56,207 nt of DNA, taken from positions 1 to 56,207 of the forward strand of contig NZ_RCWE01000029.1 in assembly GCF_018448925.1 (NCBI RefSeq), given 5' to 3'. Of the stretch, positions 48,405 to 56,207 are shown piece by piece. Numbering within the stretch: position 1 is the first letter of the stretch; every line of letters begins with the position of its first letter. The notes below the pieces were generated by a model that saw nothing but the letters and a program-made list of their open reading frames with translations, searched no databases and was not told the origin of the DNA. The translations under genes were made by a program, and so were the position numbers. The stretch is from Photorhabdus akhurstii. GTDB taxonomy: Bacteria; Pseudomonadota; Gammaproteobacteria; Enterobacterales; Enterobacteriaceae.

Positions 48405-50135
48405 TTACATCCGTTCTACCGTCTCAATGCCCAAAGTGTTCAGACCTTGCTTCAAGGTTTTCGCGGTCAGTAGCGCCAGTTTCAGGCGGCTTTGACGCAA
48501 CTCTTCACTTTCAGCATTGAGGATCTGACAGTGTTCATAGAAGCTGGAGAACAGACCGGCTAGATCGTACAGGTAAGCACACATAACATGTGGCGTACCT
48601 TCACGGGCGACGGTGGTGATGGTCTCTTCAAATTGTAACAAACGGGTGGCTAACGCTTGTTCTCGTTCTTCATTTAGGATAACGGGCAATGTCAGGCTGT
48701 TTTCATCAATTTCGGCACGCTTGAAGATGGAGGCAACACGGGTGTAAGCATATTGCATATAAGGTGCGGTATTGCCTTCAAAAGCGAGCATATTATCCCA
48801 ATCGAAGATGTAATCTGTGGTACGACTTTTGGAGAGATCGGCATATTTCACGGCGCCGATACCTACAGCTTCAACCACTTTTTTCAGTTCATCTTCTGGC
48901 ATATCCGGGTTCTTTTCACGGATAAGGGTATTGGCACGTTCAATGGCTTCGTCCAATAGATCGGTCAATCTGACCGTACCACCGGCGCGAGTTTTAAATG
49001 GTTTGCCATCTTTACCCAACATCATGCCGAACATATGGTGTTCCAGTGACACGGATTCTGGCACATAACCAGCTTTACGAACGATGGTCCAGGCTTGCAT
49101 CAAATGTTGATGTTGACGGGAGTCGATGTAGTAAAGAACGCGGTCAGCGTGCAGGGTTTCATAACGGTATTTCGCGCAGGCGATATCTGTTGAGGTGTAA
49201 AGATAACCCCCATCTTTCTTTTGGATAATAACGCCCATCGGTTCACCTTCTTTGTTTTTATATTCATCAAGGTAAACCACGGTTGCACCATCGCTTTCCA
49301 CTGCTAGCCCTTGCTGTTGCAGATCAGCGACAATACCGGGCAGTAGATCGTTGTACAGACTTTCACCCATGACAGAATCTTTAGTCAGCGTGACATTCAG
49401 ACGATCATAGGTTTGTTGATTTTGGGCCATCGTGATATCCACTAGCTTGCGCCACATGGTACGGCAATATTCATCACCGCCTTGCAGCTTCACCACATAG
49501 CCACGGGCGCGGATGGCGAACTCTTCATCTTCATCGTAATTCTTTTTCGCTTCGCGATAGAAAGCTTCCAGATCGGATAATGCCATATCGCTGGCATTTT
49601 CATTTTGCACTTTTTCCAGATAGGCAATCAGCATACCAAACTGGGTTCCCCAGTCACCCACATGGTTGGCGCGGATAACCTTATGACCGAGGAATTCAAG
49701 TGTACGGACGGCAGCATCACCAATAATAGTGGAGCGTAGATGACCAACGTGCATCTGTTTCGCTACATTGGGGGCGGAATAATCGACAACAATAGTTTGT
49801 GATTCGGCTGGAGTAACGCCCAGTTTCTCATCTTTCAGGGCAGTTTCGATATTCGCTGCAATCCACGCTTGATCAAGGAAGATATTGATAAAGCCGGGGC
49901 CGGCGATTTCAACTTTACTGGCGATACCTTGCAGATCTAGCAGGCTAACAACTTTTTCTGCCAGTTGTCGGGGGGGCATACCCACTTTTTTCGCGGCGGC
50001 CATCACTCCATTGGCCTGATAATCGCCAAACTGCGCTTTCGCGGATTGGCGGATGTGAGCTTCGCTGTCGGCTGGAGCACCTGCTGCAATCAGCGCCTGG
50101 CTGACTTTTTCTGAAAGAATCGCCTGAATATTCAC
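48405..50135 (-). CDS. argS: Arginyl-tRNA synthetase
   Basis: This class I synthetase charges tRNA-Arg. It has 576 residues, close to the E. coli length. The N-terminal additional domain ([19 protein letters not shown]), the HIGH-type motif [25 protein letters not shown] and the C-terminal anticodon-binding part ([14 protein letters not shown]) are present; as in most ArgRS, a classic KMSKS is not seen. Convergent with murJ. Confidence 0.98.
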   Translation of the reverse strand: MNIQAILSEKVSQALIAAGAPADSEAHIRQSAKAQFGDYQANGVMAAAKKVGMPPRQLAEKVVSLLDLQGIASKVEIAGPGFINIFLDQAWIAANIETALKDEKLGVTPAESQTIVVDYSAPNVAKQMHVGHLRSTIIGDAAVRTLEFLGHKVIRANHVGDWGTQFGMLIAYLEKVQNENASDMALSDLEAFYREAKKNYDEDEEFAIRARGYVVKLQGGDEYCRTMWRKLVDITMAQNQQTYDRLNVTLTKDSVMGESLYNDLLPGIVADLQQQGLAVESDGATVVYLDEYKNKEGEPMGVIIQKKDGGYLYTSTDIACAKYRYETLHADRVLYYIDSRQHQHLMQAWTIVRKAGYVPESVSLEHHMFGMMLGKDGKPFKTRAGGTVRLTDLLDEAIERANTLIREKNPDMPEDELKKVVEAVGIGAVKYADLSKSRTTDYIFDWDNMLAFEGNTAPYMQYAYTRVASIFKRAEIDENSLTLPVILNEEREQALATRLLQFEETITTVAREGTPHVMCAYLYDLAGLFSSFYEHCQILNAESEELRQSRLKLALLTAKTLKQGLNTLGIETVERM

Positions 50136-50491
50136 CTGGTTACCTTAAATGATGAATGAGAATAAATAAATATAATACCGTCTATGATTGGATAAAAACA
50201 CATATAATGTACATAAAAACTATGAATGTGCATAAAAACTATGAATGTGCATAAAAACTATGAATGTGCATAAAAACCATGTACATGGCATAAAAACCAT
50301 GAATGCGTATAAAAAAATTCGAGATATGTATAAAAAGATGAAAAATGTGTAGTAAATACAATGATCAAGTAAGGCTCTACGGTTGCCACTGTTCAGCGAT
50401 TAGGATGAGAAGATAAAAAACGCATTTCCTCGAAAAATCATGATCGCGGCTATCATGCCGTAACGAATATACGGCATAAGGGAAGGAGCAG
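50136..50491. other. argS upstream region with 19-bp minisatellite
   Basis: Between argS (minus) and the cyclase gene (minus) no gene is seen. At 50212-50327 the unit CATAAAAACTATGAATGTG occurs three times exactly (50212, 50231, 50250) and at least twice more with changes. The repeat lies in the argS promoter/leader region. Confidence 0.8.
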
Positions 50492-51229
50492 TTATGGAAG
50501 TATGGCAAATGAACGAACAGGAAAACCAGAGGCTTTTTTAGGTTTGGCTACGATATTAAAAATGACTGCGCCACGTGCAGGTACTTGGTCTAAATTAGCC
50601 AACAGTTCTATCTGATAAGTATCTTGCTTTAAGACATAATCTTCGCCCAACAAGGCATTATTCTTTCTAAAATCTTTAGCGGCGTCGGTATCAAATGTTT
50701 CATGTCCAACAGCTTTAACATGACGTTCCTCAAATAAAAATTTGAGAGCGTCTATTCCCCATCCAGGTATTTGGTTATTACCTGAATCATCTTTATTATC
50801 CATTTTTTCCTGGGATGGCCAGCGTTTACTCCAATCCGTTCGGAGCGCAACGAAAGTATCTGCCTCAATAATGCCATATTCTTCTTCAAATTTAAGAATA
50901 TCTTCTTTGGAAAGTGAAAAGTTAGGGTCCTGTTTTGCTCTTTCTGATTGATCAAGCACGATTAGAGGTAAAACCAATTCTTTTAATTCCAGTTCATCAA
51001 CATAACGGGTATTAGGAACAAAGTGGCAAGGAGCATCAATGTGAGTCCCATATTGGCCGGGAAAAGAAAATTTCTGAACAAAAAAGCCATCTTTGTAATC
51101 AAAAAGTGTTTTAAATTCTGCGGAGTCAAGCATAAAAAAATGTGGAGAATCTTTATCGAAGCTATGCGTCAAGTCGACCCATTTTTTTGACTTCAATAAA
51201 GTGAGCGCTTGTAAAATGCTATTTGACAT
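50492..51229 (-). CDS. Cyclase-family (kynurenine formamidase-like) metal hydrolase
   Basis: This 245-residue protein has the metal-binding signature GTHIDAPCHF (HxxxDxPxHF type) of the cyclase/KynB-like family, plus DLTHSFDKDSPHF at the start and GHETFDTDAA in the C-terminal half. Members hydrolyse amide or lactam bonds; the substrate here cannot be told. The start MSNSILQ has GAGG six bases upstream. It is not part of the murJ-argS or yceJ-yceI context of E. coli and may be an insertion. Single gene. Confidence 0.85.
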   Translation of the reverse strand: MSNSILQALTLLKSKKWVDLTHSFDKDSPHFFMLDSAEFKTLFDYKDGFFVQKFSFPGQYGTHIDAPCHFVPNTRYVDELELKELVLPLIVLDQSERAKQDPNFSLSKEDILKFEEEYGIIEADTFVALRTDWSKRWPSQEKMDNKDDSGNNQIPGWGIDALKFLFEERHVKAVGHETFDTDAAKDFRKNNALLGEDYVLKQDTYQIELLANLDQVPARGAVIFNIVAKPKKASGFPVRSFAILP

Positions 51230-51771
51230 AAAAAACCTCATTTTTGATAATTTATTGATGTTATTTTTACCACTATTACATGATTAATGCTGTAAGATTT
51301 GTTGCCGTAAATAGTGATATTCCTCATATTTTATCCACTTTTATTGTTCCAGTAATGAACATACGACGTAAAAGCATAATAGATTTAAAGGCGGCAGGAC
51401 TCGGCGTTTCTGACTACCGAGGTTTGTGTTAGATTTGTCAGGTACGAGCACATCAGGTTATGTTTCTTATAAACGCAGAATTATAAAGAAATAACAGAAA
51501 ATAAGATAATTGATTTTTACATTAGTTAAAAGTCAAAATCCAATATAATAAAAAAATATATATTATATGTTTTTTGGGCATTATTCTTAATGTGATTTAT
51601 TTCTATCTTATTGTTATTTAATGTTTTTTATTTTAAGTAAATTTCATTGATTAAAATTGAAAATCTTTTGCAAATTATTTGTTGAAATTTTTAATAAAAA
51701 AGAAATTAATATCGTTTATGATTTAATGAATCCCAAAAAGCTCATCAGCATTGATCTAAAAAGGAACGACT
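51230..51771. other. AT-rich divergent intergenic region
   Basis: 542 bases between the cyclase gene (minus) and cybB (plus), with no supported gene. A 25-codon open frame at about 51355 (MNIRRKSIIDLKAAGLGVSD) is too short to call. Confidence 0.5.
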
Positions 51772-52326
51772 ATGCTTTGGAAGAATACTTCTAACCAATT
51801 TGGTCATTTATCTGTCCTGCTACACTGGCTGGTTGCCTTGGTCGTGTACGGCATGTTTGCGCTAGGGCTGTGGATGGTGACATTGGGGTATTACGATACG
51901 TGGTATCACAAAGCGCCTGAAATTCATAAAAGCATCGGAATAGTGCTGCTGATAGTGATGGTTGTACGTGTTATCTGGCGTTTTGTTTCTCCACCACCAA
52001 AACCATTAGCCAGTTATAGCCGCTTAATCAGAGTCAGTGCTGTTTTGATGCATATTTTGTTGTATATCTTACTGTTTAGCATTTTGATTAGTGGTTATTT
52101 AATTTCGACCGCTGATGGACAGTCAATTGCTGTCTTTGACTGGTTTACTGTGCCAGCCACATTAACGGGTCAGGGCGAACAGGCAGATACTGCCGGGATG
52201 ATTCATCTTTACCTTGCTTGGGCGGTGGTAATTTTATCGCTATTGCATGCTGTTGCGGCATTAAAACACCATTTTATTGATCGTGATGCAACCTTAAAGC
52301 GGATGCTAGGTTTCCGTCCTGAATAA
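51772..52326 (+). CDS. yceJ: Cytochrome b561 (YceJ/CybB type)
   Basis: This 184-residue inner-membrane diheme protein has four hydrophobic helices and conserved His residues for haem b (LLHWLVA, EIHKSIG, LMHILLY, LLHAVAA). It probably passes electrons from the quinone pool. It is followed within 26 bases by yceI, the same pair as yceJ-yceI in E. coli, so they form an operon. Confidence 0.93.
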   Translation: MLWKNTSNQFGHLSVLLHWLVALVVYGMFALGLWMVTLGYYDTWYHKAPEIHKSIGIVLLIVMVVRVIWRFVSPPPKPLASYSRLIRVSAVLMHILLYILLFSILISGYLISTADGQSIAVFDWFTVPATLTGQGEQADTAGMIHLYLAWAVVILSLLHAVAALKHHFIDRDATLKRMLGFRPE

Positions 52327-52352
52327 TACAAAAGACGATTATGGAGAAGAAT

Positions 52353-52931
52353 ATGTTGAAGAAGACATTACTTGGTCTGACTGCGGGTGCATTGTTACTA
52401 AATGCAGGTTCGGCATTAGCTGCCGATTATAAAATTGATATACCAGGCCAGCACGCCTTTATTCAATTCCGTATTCAGCATTTGGGATATAGCTGGCTAT
52501 ATGGGACATTTAAAGATTTTAATGGTTCTTTCACATTTGATGAGAAAAACCCGGCTGCGGATAAAGTTGATGTGACAATCAAAATAGCCAGCTTGGACAC
52601 TAACCACGCTGAACGTGATAAACACCTGCGTGGTAAAGATTTCTTTAATACGGATAAATATCCTGAAGCAAAATTCACCTCAACCGCAGTGAAAAAAGAG
52701 GGGAATAAATATATTGTCACAGGTGATCTGACTTTAAACGGTGTGACAAAGCCCGTGGTACTGAATGCAGAACTACTGGGTGAAGGTAAAGATCCGTGGG
52801 GTGGTTACCGCGCAGGTTTTGACGCTTACGGTAAAATCAAACTGAAAGACTTTAATTTCCAAAAAGATTTGGGGCCTAAATCACAGGAAGCGGAATTGCT
52901 GATCTCTATCGAAGGCGTCCGAGAAAAGTAA
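52353..52931 (+). CDS. yceI: YceI family periplasmic isoprenoid-binding protein
   Basis: This 192-residue protein has a signal peptide (MLKKTLLGL...SALA, cleavage before ADYKID). The mature lipocalin-like barrel follows E. coli YceI ([54 protein letters not shown]). YceI is induced by high pH and osmotic stress in E. coli, and family members bind polyisoprenoids. The start is set by GGAGAAGAAT before ATG rather than the codon four residues earlier. Confidence 0.95.
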   Translation: MLKKTLLGLTAGALLLNAGSALAADYKIDIPGQHAFIQFRIQHLGYSWLYGTFKDFNGSFTFDEKNPAADKVDVTIKIASLDTNHAERDKHLRGKDFFNTDKYPEAKFTSTAVKKEGNKYIVTGDLTLNGVTKPVVLNAELLGEGKDPWGGYRAGFDAYGKIKLKDFNFQKDLGPKSQEAELLISIEGVREK

Positions 52932-53276
52932 TATGCTGATTACTTAACTCAGTAGTGTAATTTATTAACGGCTGCGCATTGCGTGGCCTGTTTTATTGAT
53001 AGGCAAAACCTTCTTTCCAGTTGATCTCATAGATGATACTGTTGTTATATACAGTTTTAATGCGATTGATTGTATGTGGTTTTGAGTAGATAAGATCTTA
53101 TTGCAGCTACATTAACCGAATAAAATATCAATATTGTGTTTTGTTTGGTGCATACATAGTGTTATCAGATTGATACAAGTATCACTTGCAAGTAAACTTA
53201 GTATAGCGGCTGAGTGTTTATTAGTCGTTATGGTTAAATTATGTCTTAATAATACAGAGGGTAAGGGGAGGGGGTT
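52932..53276. other. Intergenic region after yceI
   Basis: 345 bases, no gene recognised. It should carry the promoter of the two-gene unit that starts at 53277. Confidence 0.5.
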
Positions 53277-53495
53277 ATGTCATCATTTACAAAACTGATA
53301 GATAAGGCATATGTTTCTCCTGATAAAATTATTAGAGGAACTGCCAAACTGATAAAACCTGAAAGCGCCGCCACTGAAGACAGCTCTCAGAGGTTGCTGA
53401 TTAGAAATGACGGCACTGTCATGATTAACAGAAAGAATAGTGATGTGATAGCGGCTTTTGAACATAATATAAAAGCGTTATCAAAGAGAAAATAA
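53277..53495 (+). CDS. Small hypothetical protein, 72 aa
   Basis: Preceded by the strong purine-rich ribosome site GGGGAGGGGG. The protein is basic at the ends, has no signal peptide or membrane helix, and contains SSQRLLIRNDGTVMINRKNSDVIAAF. No family recognised. It is 5 bases upstream of the membrane protein gene and must be co-transcribed with it, so the two may form one functional unit. Confidence 0.65.
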   Translation: MSSFTKLIDKAYVSPDKIIRGTAKLIKPESAATEDSSQRLLIRNDGTVMINRKNSDVIAAFEHNIKALSKRK

Positions 53496-53500
53496 CTATT

Positions 53501-54319
53501 ATGTGGCCTGTTTTTATTACCTTTGTTTTGATCTGTGGCTATAAATATATTGATAGCGACATACCATCAAAAATTGAGTTACAAAAAGCGCAAGGGTGGA
53601 ATGCTTACTTTCAAGTAGCTTTAAAAGGCGGTGAGTTTTTAATCGCTGGCTTTGTCATGGCTGTATTTATTAATGTTCTATTGTATTTAGCAATGTATAT
53701 TATGAATGTACCTGCATATTTGGGCGCAAAATACACTCAGTTTACATTTGCTACAGACTTGAATGGACTCAGATACGCCACTGCAAGCTTTTTCTCATGG
53801 ATTGTAGTTATATCTACGGTTCTTATGAGTATAAGCCAAGCTTCAATCGCTAAAAATAGATCAGAAAACTATGCATACCGGATTAAAGCCATTAGGAATA
53901 ATGCGAAAAAAGATTCTGTAAATGAATTATTACTAGAATCCTTGGAGTGCGGTCTTCTTGTTATGGTTACTCTCAAATCTCGAAAGGTGTATGTTGGAAT
54001 GGTTGATGAAGCGAAGTTTTACAATTTCCATACCCATTCAGATGCAATGGTATCAATTATACCATTTATAAGTGGATACCGTGATAAAGACAGCTTATCT
54101 TTTACGGTCGAGCATAATTATACGGATATTTATAGTGGAAAAGATATAACATTAAACTCTGAACCATTATCAGTATATCAATTCCGACATATATTACCGA
54201 TAGACCAAATAGAATCTTTTTCTTTATTTGATGTAGATACTTATATATCGTTTGAAGAAAAGCATAGTAAGCATCCATTTGTGGAAAACAGTAATAATAA
54301 TGATGAGGCTGCTGTTTAA
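53501..54319 (+). CDS. Membrane protein with cytoplasmic beta domain, 272 aa
   Basis: Three hydrophobic segments are predicted: about residues 2-14 (weak), 45-71 (FLIAGFVMAVFINVLLYLAM) and 95-115 (FFSWIVVISTVLMSIS). The C-terminal ~150 residues are soluble and begin GLLVMVTLKSRKVYVGMVDEA, a short-strand pattern like small beta-barrel (Sm-like) domains; the ending is acidic. No family recognised. Coupled to the 72-aa gene. Role in phage defence or envelope stress is possible but unsupported. Confidence 0.7.
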   Translation: MWPVFITFVLICGYKYIDSDIPSKIELQKAQGWNAYFQVALKGGEFLIAGFVMAVFINVLLYLAMYIMNVPAYLGAKYTQFTFATDLNGLRYATASFFSWIVVISTVLMSISQASIAKNRSENYAYRIKAIRNNAKKDSVNELLLESLECGLLVMVTLKSRKVYVGMVDEAKFYNFHTHSDAMVSIIPFISGYRDKDSLSFTVEHNYTDIYSGKDITLNSEPLSVYQFRHILPIDQIESFSLFDVDTYISFEEKHSKHPFVENSNNNDEAAV

Positions 54320-54337
54320 TGCGGCCTTTTTCTTATC

Positions 54338-54371
54338 TGCCAAGTGAAATGATGTGATTTTTCACTTGGCA
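54338..54371. terminator. Long hairpin between convergent genes
   Basis: TGCCAAGTGAAA and TTTCACTTGGCA form a long stem between the membrane-protein gene (plus) and the lectin gene (minus). The T runs beside it are poor. Confidence 0.55.
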
Positions 54372-54422
54372 TGATATCAATGGGACTGTTTATTATATTG
54401 GCAATACGTATTTATATGGTTT

Positions 54423-54794
54423 TTATTTTTTTTCCTCCAGAGGAGAATGCCGAGACTCTATTATAACATCGACACGAAACTCTCCAGAGTTATCGTAATA
54501 TACACCGGGTGTATCAGAGAACAGAAGTACTAATTCACCATCTACGGGAACCGTTTTATGGAGCACGCCATTACCAATCCTATAGGTTTTGCCACCAATT
54601 TTTGCAACGAGATTGTATTCTGGATTTGTAGAGAGCGTGATGCTACCCTGAGGTGCGGATATCATATTATTTTCTTTGCCGTATCTCACCCATCCGTTAG
54701 CGACAATAGATATGATGTCTCCTTGTTTGAGAATAAGTCCTGTGGATTTACCGTTTTCAGCGTTAGCTGGAACATTTCCAGACCAATTAGACAT
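54423..54794 (-). CDS. LecA/PA-IL-type galactose-binding lectin (PllA-like)
   Basis: This 123-residue protein follows the Pseudomonas LecA fold pattern: MSNWSGNVPANAENG..T, GDIISIVANGWVRYG, LVAKIGGKTYRIG, LVLLFSDTPGVYYDNSGEF. Candidate Ca-binding residues are Tyr38, Asp94, the Val98 backbone, Asp101 and Asn102; LecA uses Asn where Asp101 stands. No signal peptide, as in LecA. A lectin of this type (PllA, alpha-galactose specific) is known from Photorhabdus luminescens; this may be its orthologue or a paralogue. The start MSNW follows AGAGGTAAT. Confidence 0.9.
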   Translation of the reverse strand: MSNWSGNVPANAENGKSTGLILKQGDIISIVANGWVRYGKENNMISAPQGSITLSTNPEYNLVAKIGGKTYRIGNGVLHKTVPVDGELVLLFSDTPGVYYDNSGEFRVDVIIESRHSPLEEKK

Positions 54795-55783
54795 AGTATT
54801 ACCTCTGAAATTATGTTTTATGGAAATAAATTTTGCCAAAGATGCTTACATATTTGACTAAAATATAATTTATTTTCTTTATGACAGGGTTTCAATGGGA
54901 AAATTAGAGTTTGTGATCTGTATCAATTACAATAATCTTTATATCGATGGTTAATTTTAATATTGTAATTTTTTCTTTCTGCGTTTTTTATAGAATATTA
55001 ATTTTATGTTGGAATAATAAATTTATGGTTATCTTTGATTTTAAATGATTATAACGAATCATTAGAATAAAAGAGAATGATTCCATTTTTAATTTCTTGA
55101 TCTAATTATGTCAGAAAACCAAAATTTTTCTTAATTCCCATTACGTGCATAAATTGTGTAAAATAAAATAGTTACAGTAAATTATGGATAGATAGTGTTT
55201 CTTGTATGGAGCAGTTATTTATTACCACAAAGTTGGCGTTTCACACATTGGATTGCTGTTGATTTATAAAAAAGGTATACAGGATGATCTGAGTGAATCA
55301 GAGAAGGTAGTTATTAATCGATAGGATTACGTTTATGGCTGTTGAATCATTAGGACATTTTTATTCTTAATAGGAAATCGGTTAACATTGGGATAAAATA
55401 AGTAGGGTAAGATGGTCAATATATCCGGCAATTAAATCCTCCATTATATTTACAATAACTTAATCTTTTATTGAGTTTGTAACAAAGTGTTACAAATTTC
55501 TATTTTTTGTAAATGAAAAAAATGGAAATTATTTCTTGCTATTTGATGATAATTTAATAATTATGACCGAATCTCCTTCATCTAAGTAACATGAAGGAAA
55601 TTTTGACTCCTGTTCCCTTATTCAAAGGGATTAATTGATAGGAATACATTATCTGTCTTCCTGTCATTCAACTCGCTATTACCCACGGCATAAGCGGTGC
55701 TTTTTGTCGATGGTAATAAGATTTTTATTGCCTTAATTCTTGGGTAAAGAAATCAATCAGTTCCATTTTCTGGCAGGAGATTT
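54795..55783. other. AT-rich intergenic region before the T6SS genes
   Basis: About 990 bases with no supported gene and high A+T. It separates the lectin gene (minus) from the PAAR gene (plus) and should carry both promoters. A small hairpin TCCTTCAT / ATGAAGGA lies at 55574-55598. Confidence 0.5.
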
Positions 55784-56056
55784 ATGTTGAAAAATATCAT
55801 ACGACAAGGTGACAAAACCTCTCATGGTGGTTCGGTGTTAGCCGGTGATGAGCGTTTTCAGGTTTTGGGCAAAGGGGTAGCGCGGATTAATGATCCGGTG
55901 TCCTGTCCAATGTGTGGCGGGAATCAATCCATTGCGGAAGGAACTTCGTCCGTAGTCGGAACTAATCAACAAGGGCTTGCGCTGGAAGGTATGAAAACCT
56001 CTTGTGGAGCAGTCTTGATCGCTTCGCAAACATTTTCCCAGATAAAAACCTTATAG
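55784..56056 (+). CDS. PAAR-domain protein (type VI secretion spike tip)
   Basis: This 90-residue protein is a stand-alone PAAR repeat protein: IRQGDKTSHGGSVLAGDERF, GKGVARINDPVSCPMCGGNQSIAEGTS, EGMKTSCGAVLIASQTF. PAAR proteins cap the VgrG spike with a zinc-bound tip; the His and Cys residues (SHGG, SCPMCGG, TSCGA) fit this. GGCAGGAG is the ribosome site. The next gene starts 11 bases later and is tssF-like, so this is the front of a T6SS operon. Confidence 0.9.
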   Translation: MLKNIIRQGDKTSHGGSVLAGDERFQVLGKGVARINDPVSCPMCGGNQSIAEGTSSVVGTNQQGLALEGMKTSCGAVLIASQTFSQIKTL

Positions 56057-56067
56057 GACAGTGTGTT

Positions 56068-56207
56068 ATGAATAAAAAACAGTCTCTATTCCTACAAGAA
56101 TTGCAATATATACGGCAATTGGCGCAGGAAGTCGCAAAAAAAAATCCGCATCTGGCAGATTTTTTATCCGAGGGCGCCGGTGATCCAGATATTGAGCGAG
56201 TGATGCA
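56068..56207 (+). CDS. tssF: TssF-like type VI secretion baseplate protein (5' part)
   Basis: The first 46 residues (MNKKQSLFLQELQYIRQLAQ, EVAKKNPHLADFLSEGAGDPDIERVM) match the TssF/VasA start, which has an ELxYLRxxxxEFAxxxPxLA pattern followed by DPxVERL. The gene runs off the window. TssF is part of the baseplate wedge. Its place right after a PAAR gene supports the call. Confidence 0.72.
   Translation, partial: MNKKQSLFLQELQYIRQLAQEVAKKNPHLADFLSEGAGDPDIERVM

Noticed and set aside
51355-51432. 25-codon open frame before cybB
   Set aside because: Too short and without a clear ribosome site or known pattern.

Overview
The window is from an enteric bacterium of the genus Photorhabdus. It has a complete luxCDABE operon in the order found in terrestrial luminescent bacteria, with no luxI, luxR or luxG beside it. 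It also has full-length and truncated ERIC elements, a LecA-type (PllA-like) lectin gene, and core genes whose proteins are close to their E. coli counterparts (prs, hemA, prfA, kdsA, murJ, argS). All identifications come from reading the sequence and from remembered family features; no search was run.

Layout. (1) 1-11.7 kb: a tandem array of about 500-residue beta-rich, Ig-like paralogues (one cut by the window edge, four complete, period about 1.9 kb), then three further Ig-like genes, the last with an invasin/intimin-type (Big_1) domain. The spacers carry repeated terminators and decayed copies of the start of the gene that is intact only after the last copy. (2) 12.1-22.1 kb: housekeeping genes ychH, prs-ispE-lolB (minus), hemA-prfA-prmC-sirB1-kdsA (plus) and the SulP transporter dauA (minus). 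(3) 22.9-31.1 kb: an unusual set of stand-alone biosynthetic genes on the plus strand: short-chain reductase, acyl carrier protein, a ketosynthase-like protein without the active-site Cys, a double-hotdog dehydratase, a catalytically complete ketosynthase, a NodU/CmcH-type carbamoyltransferase, a SerRS-like amino acid:carrier protein ligase and a BtrH-like acyltransferase. Together they predict a small amino acid- and fatty-acid-derived, carbamoylated metabolite. (4) 31.9-37.6 kb: luxCDABE. (5) 37.8-41.0 kb: orphan genes, a higBA toxin-antitoxin pair and a tRNA-Ser(GGA) followed by two 172-bp repeats that each carry the tRNA 3' end. (6) 41.3-52.9 kb: ghrA, ycdY, yceB, mdtH, rimJ, murJ, argS, a cyclase-family gene, cybB/yceJ and yceI. 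(7) 53.3-56.2 kb: a two-gene membrane-protein unit, the lectin gene, a PAAR gene and the start of a tssF-like gene at the edge of a type VI secretion cluster.

The strongest unexpected signals are three. The first is the 8-kb biosynthetic cluster beside lux; the aminoacyl-carrier ligase keeps the Cys-Glu-Cys zinc ligands with the spacing known for Bll0957. The second is a decayed type I-F CRISPR locus in the 1-kb gap upstream of murJ: two leader-like copies, one perfect 28-nt repeat and several decayed repeats, two of them separated by exactly 32 nt. The third is an rtT-like repeat family derived from the tRNA-Ser 3' end; diverged copies also lie upstream of luxC and downstream of higA.
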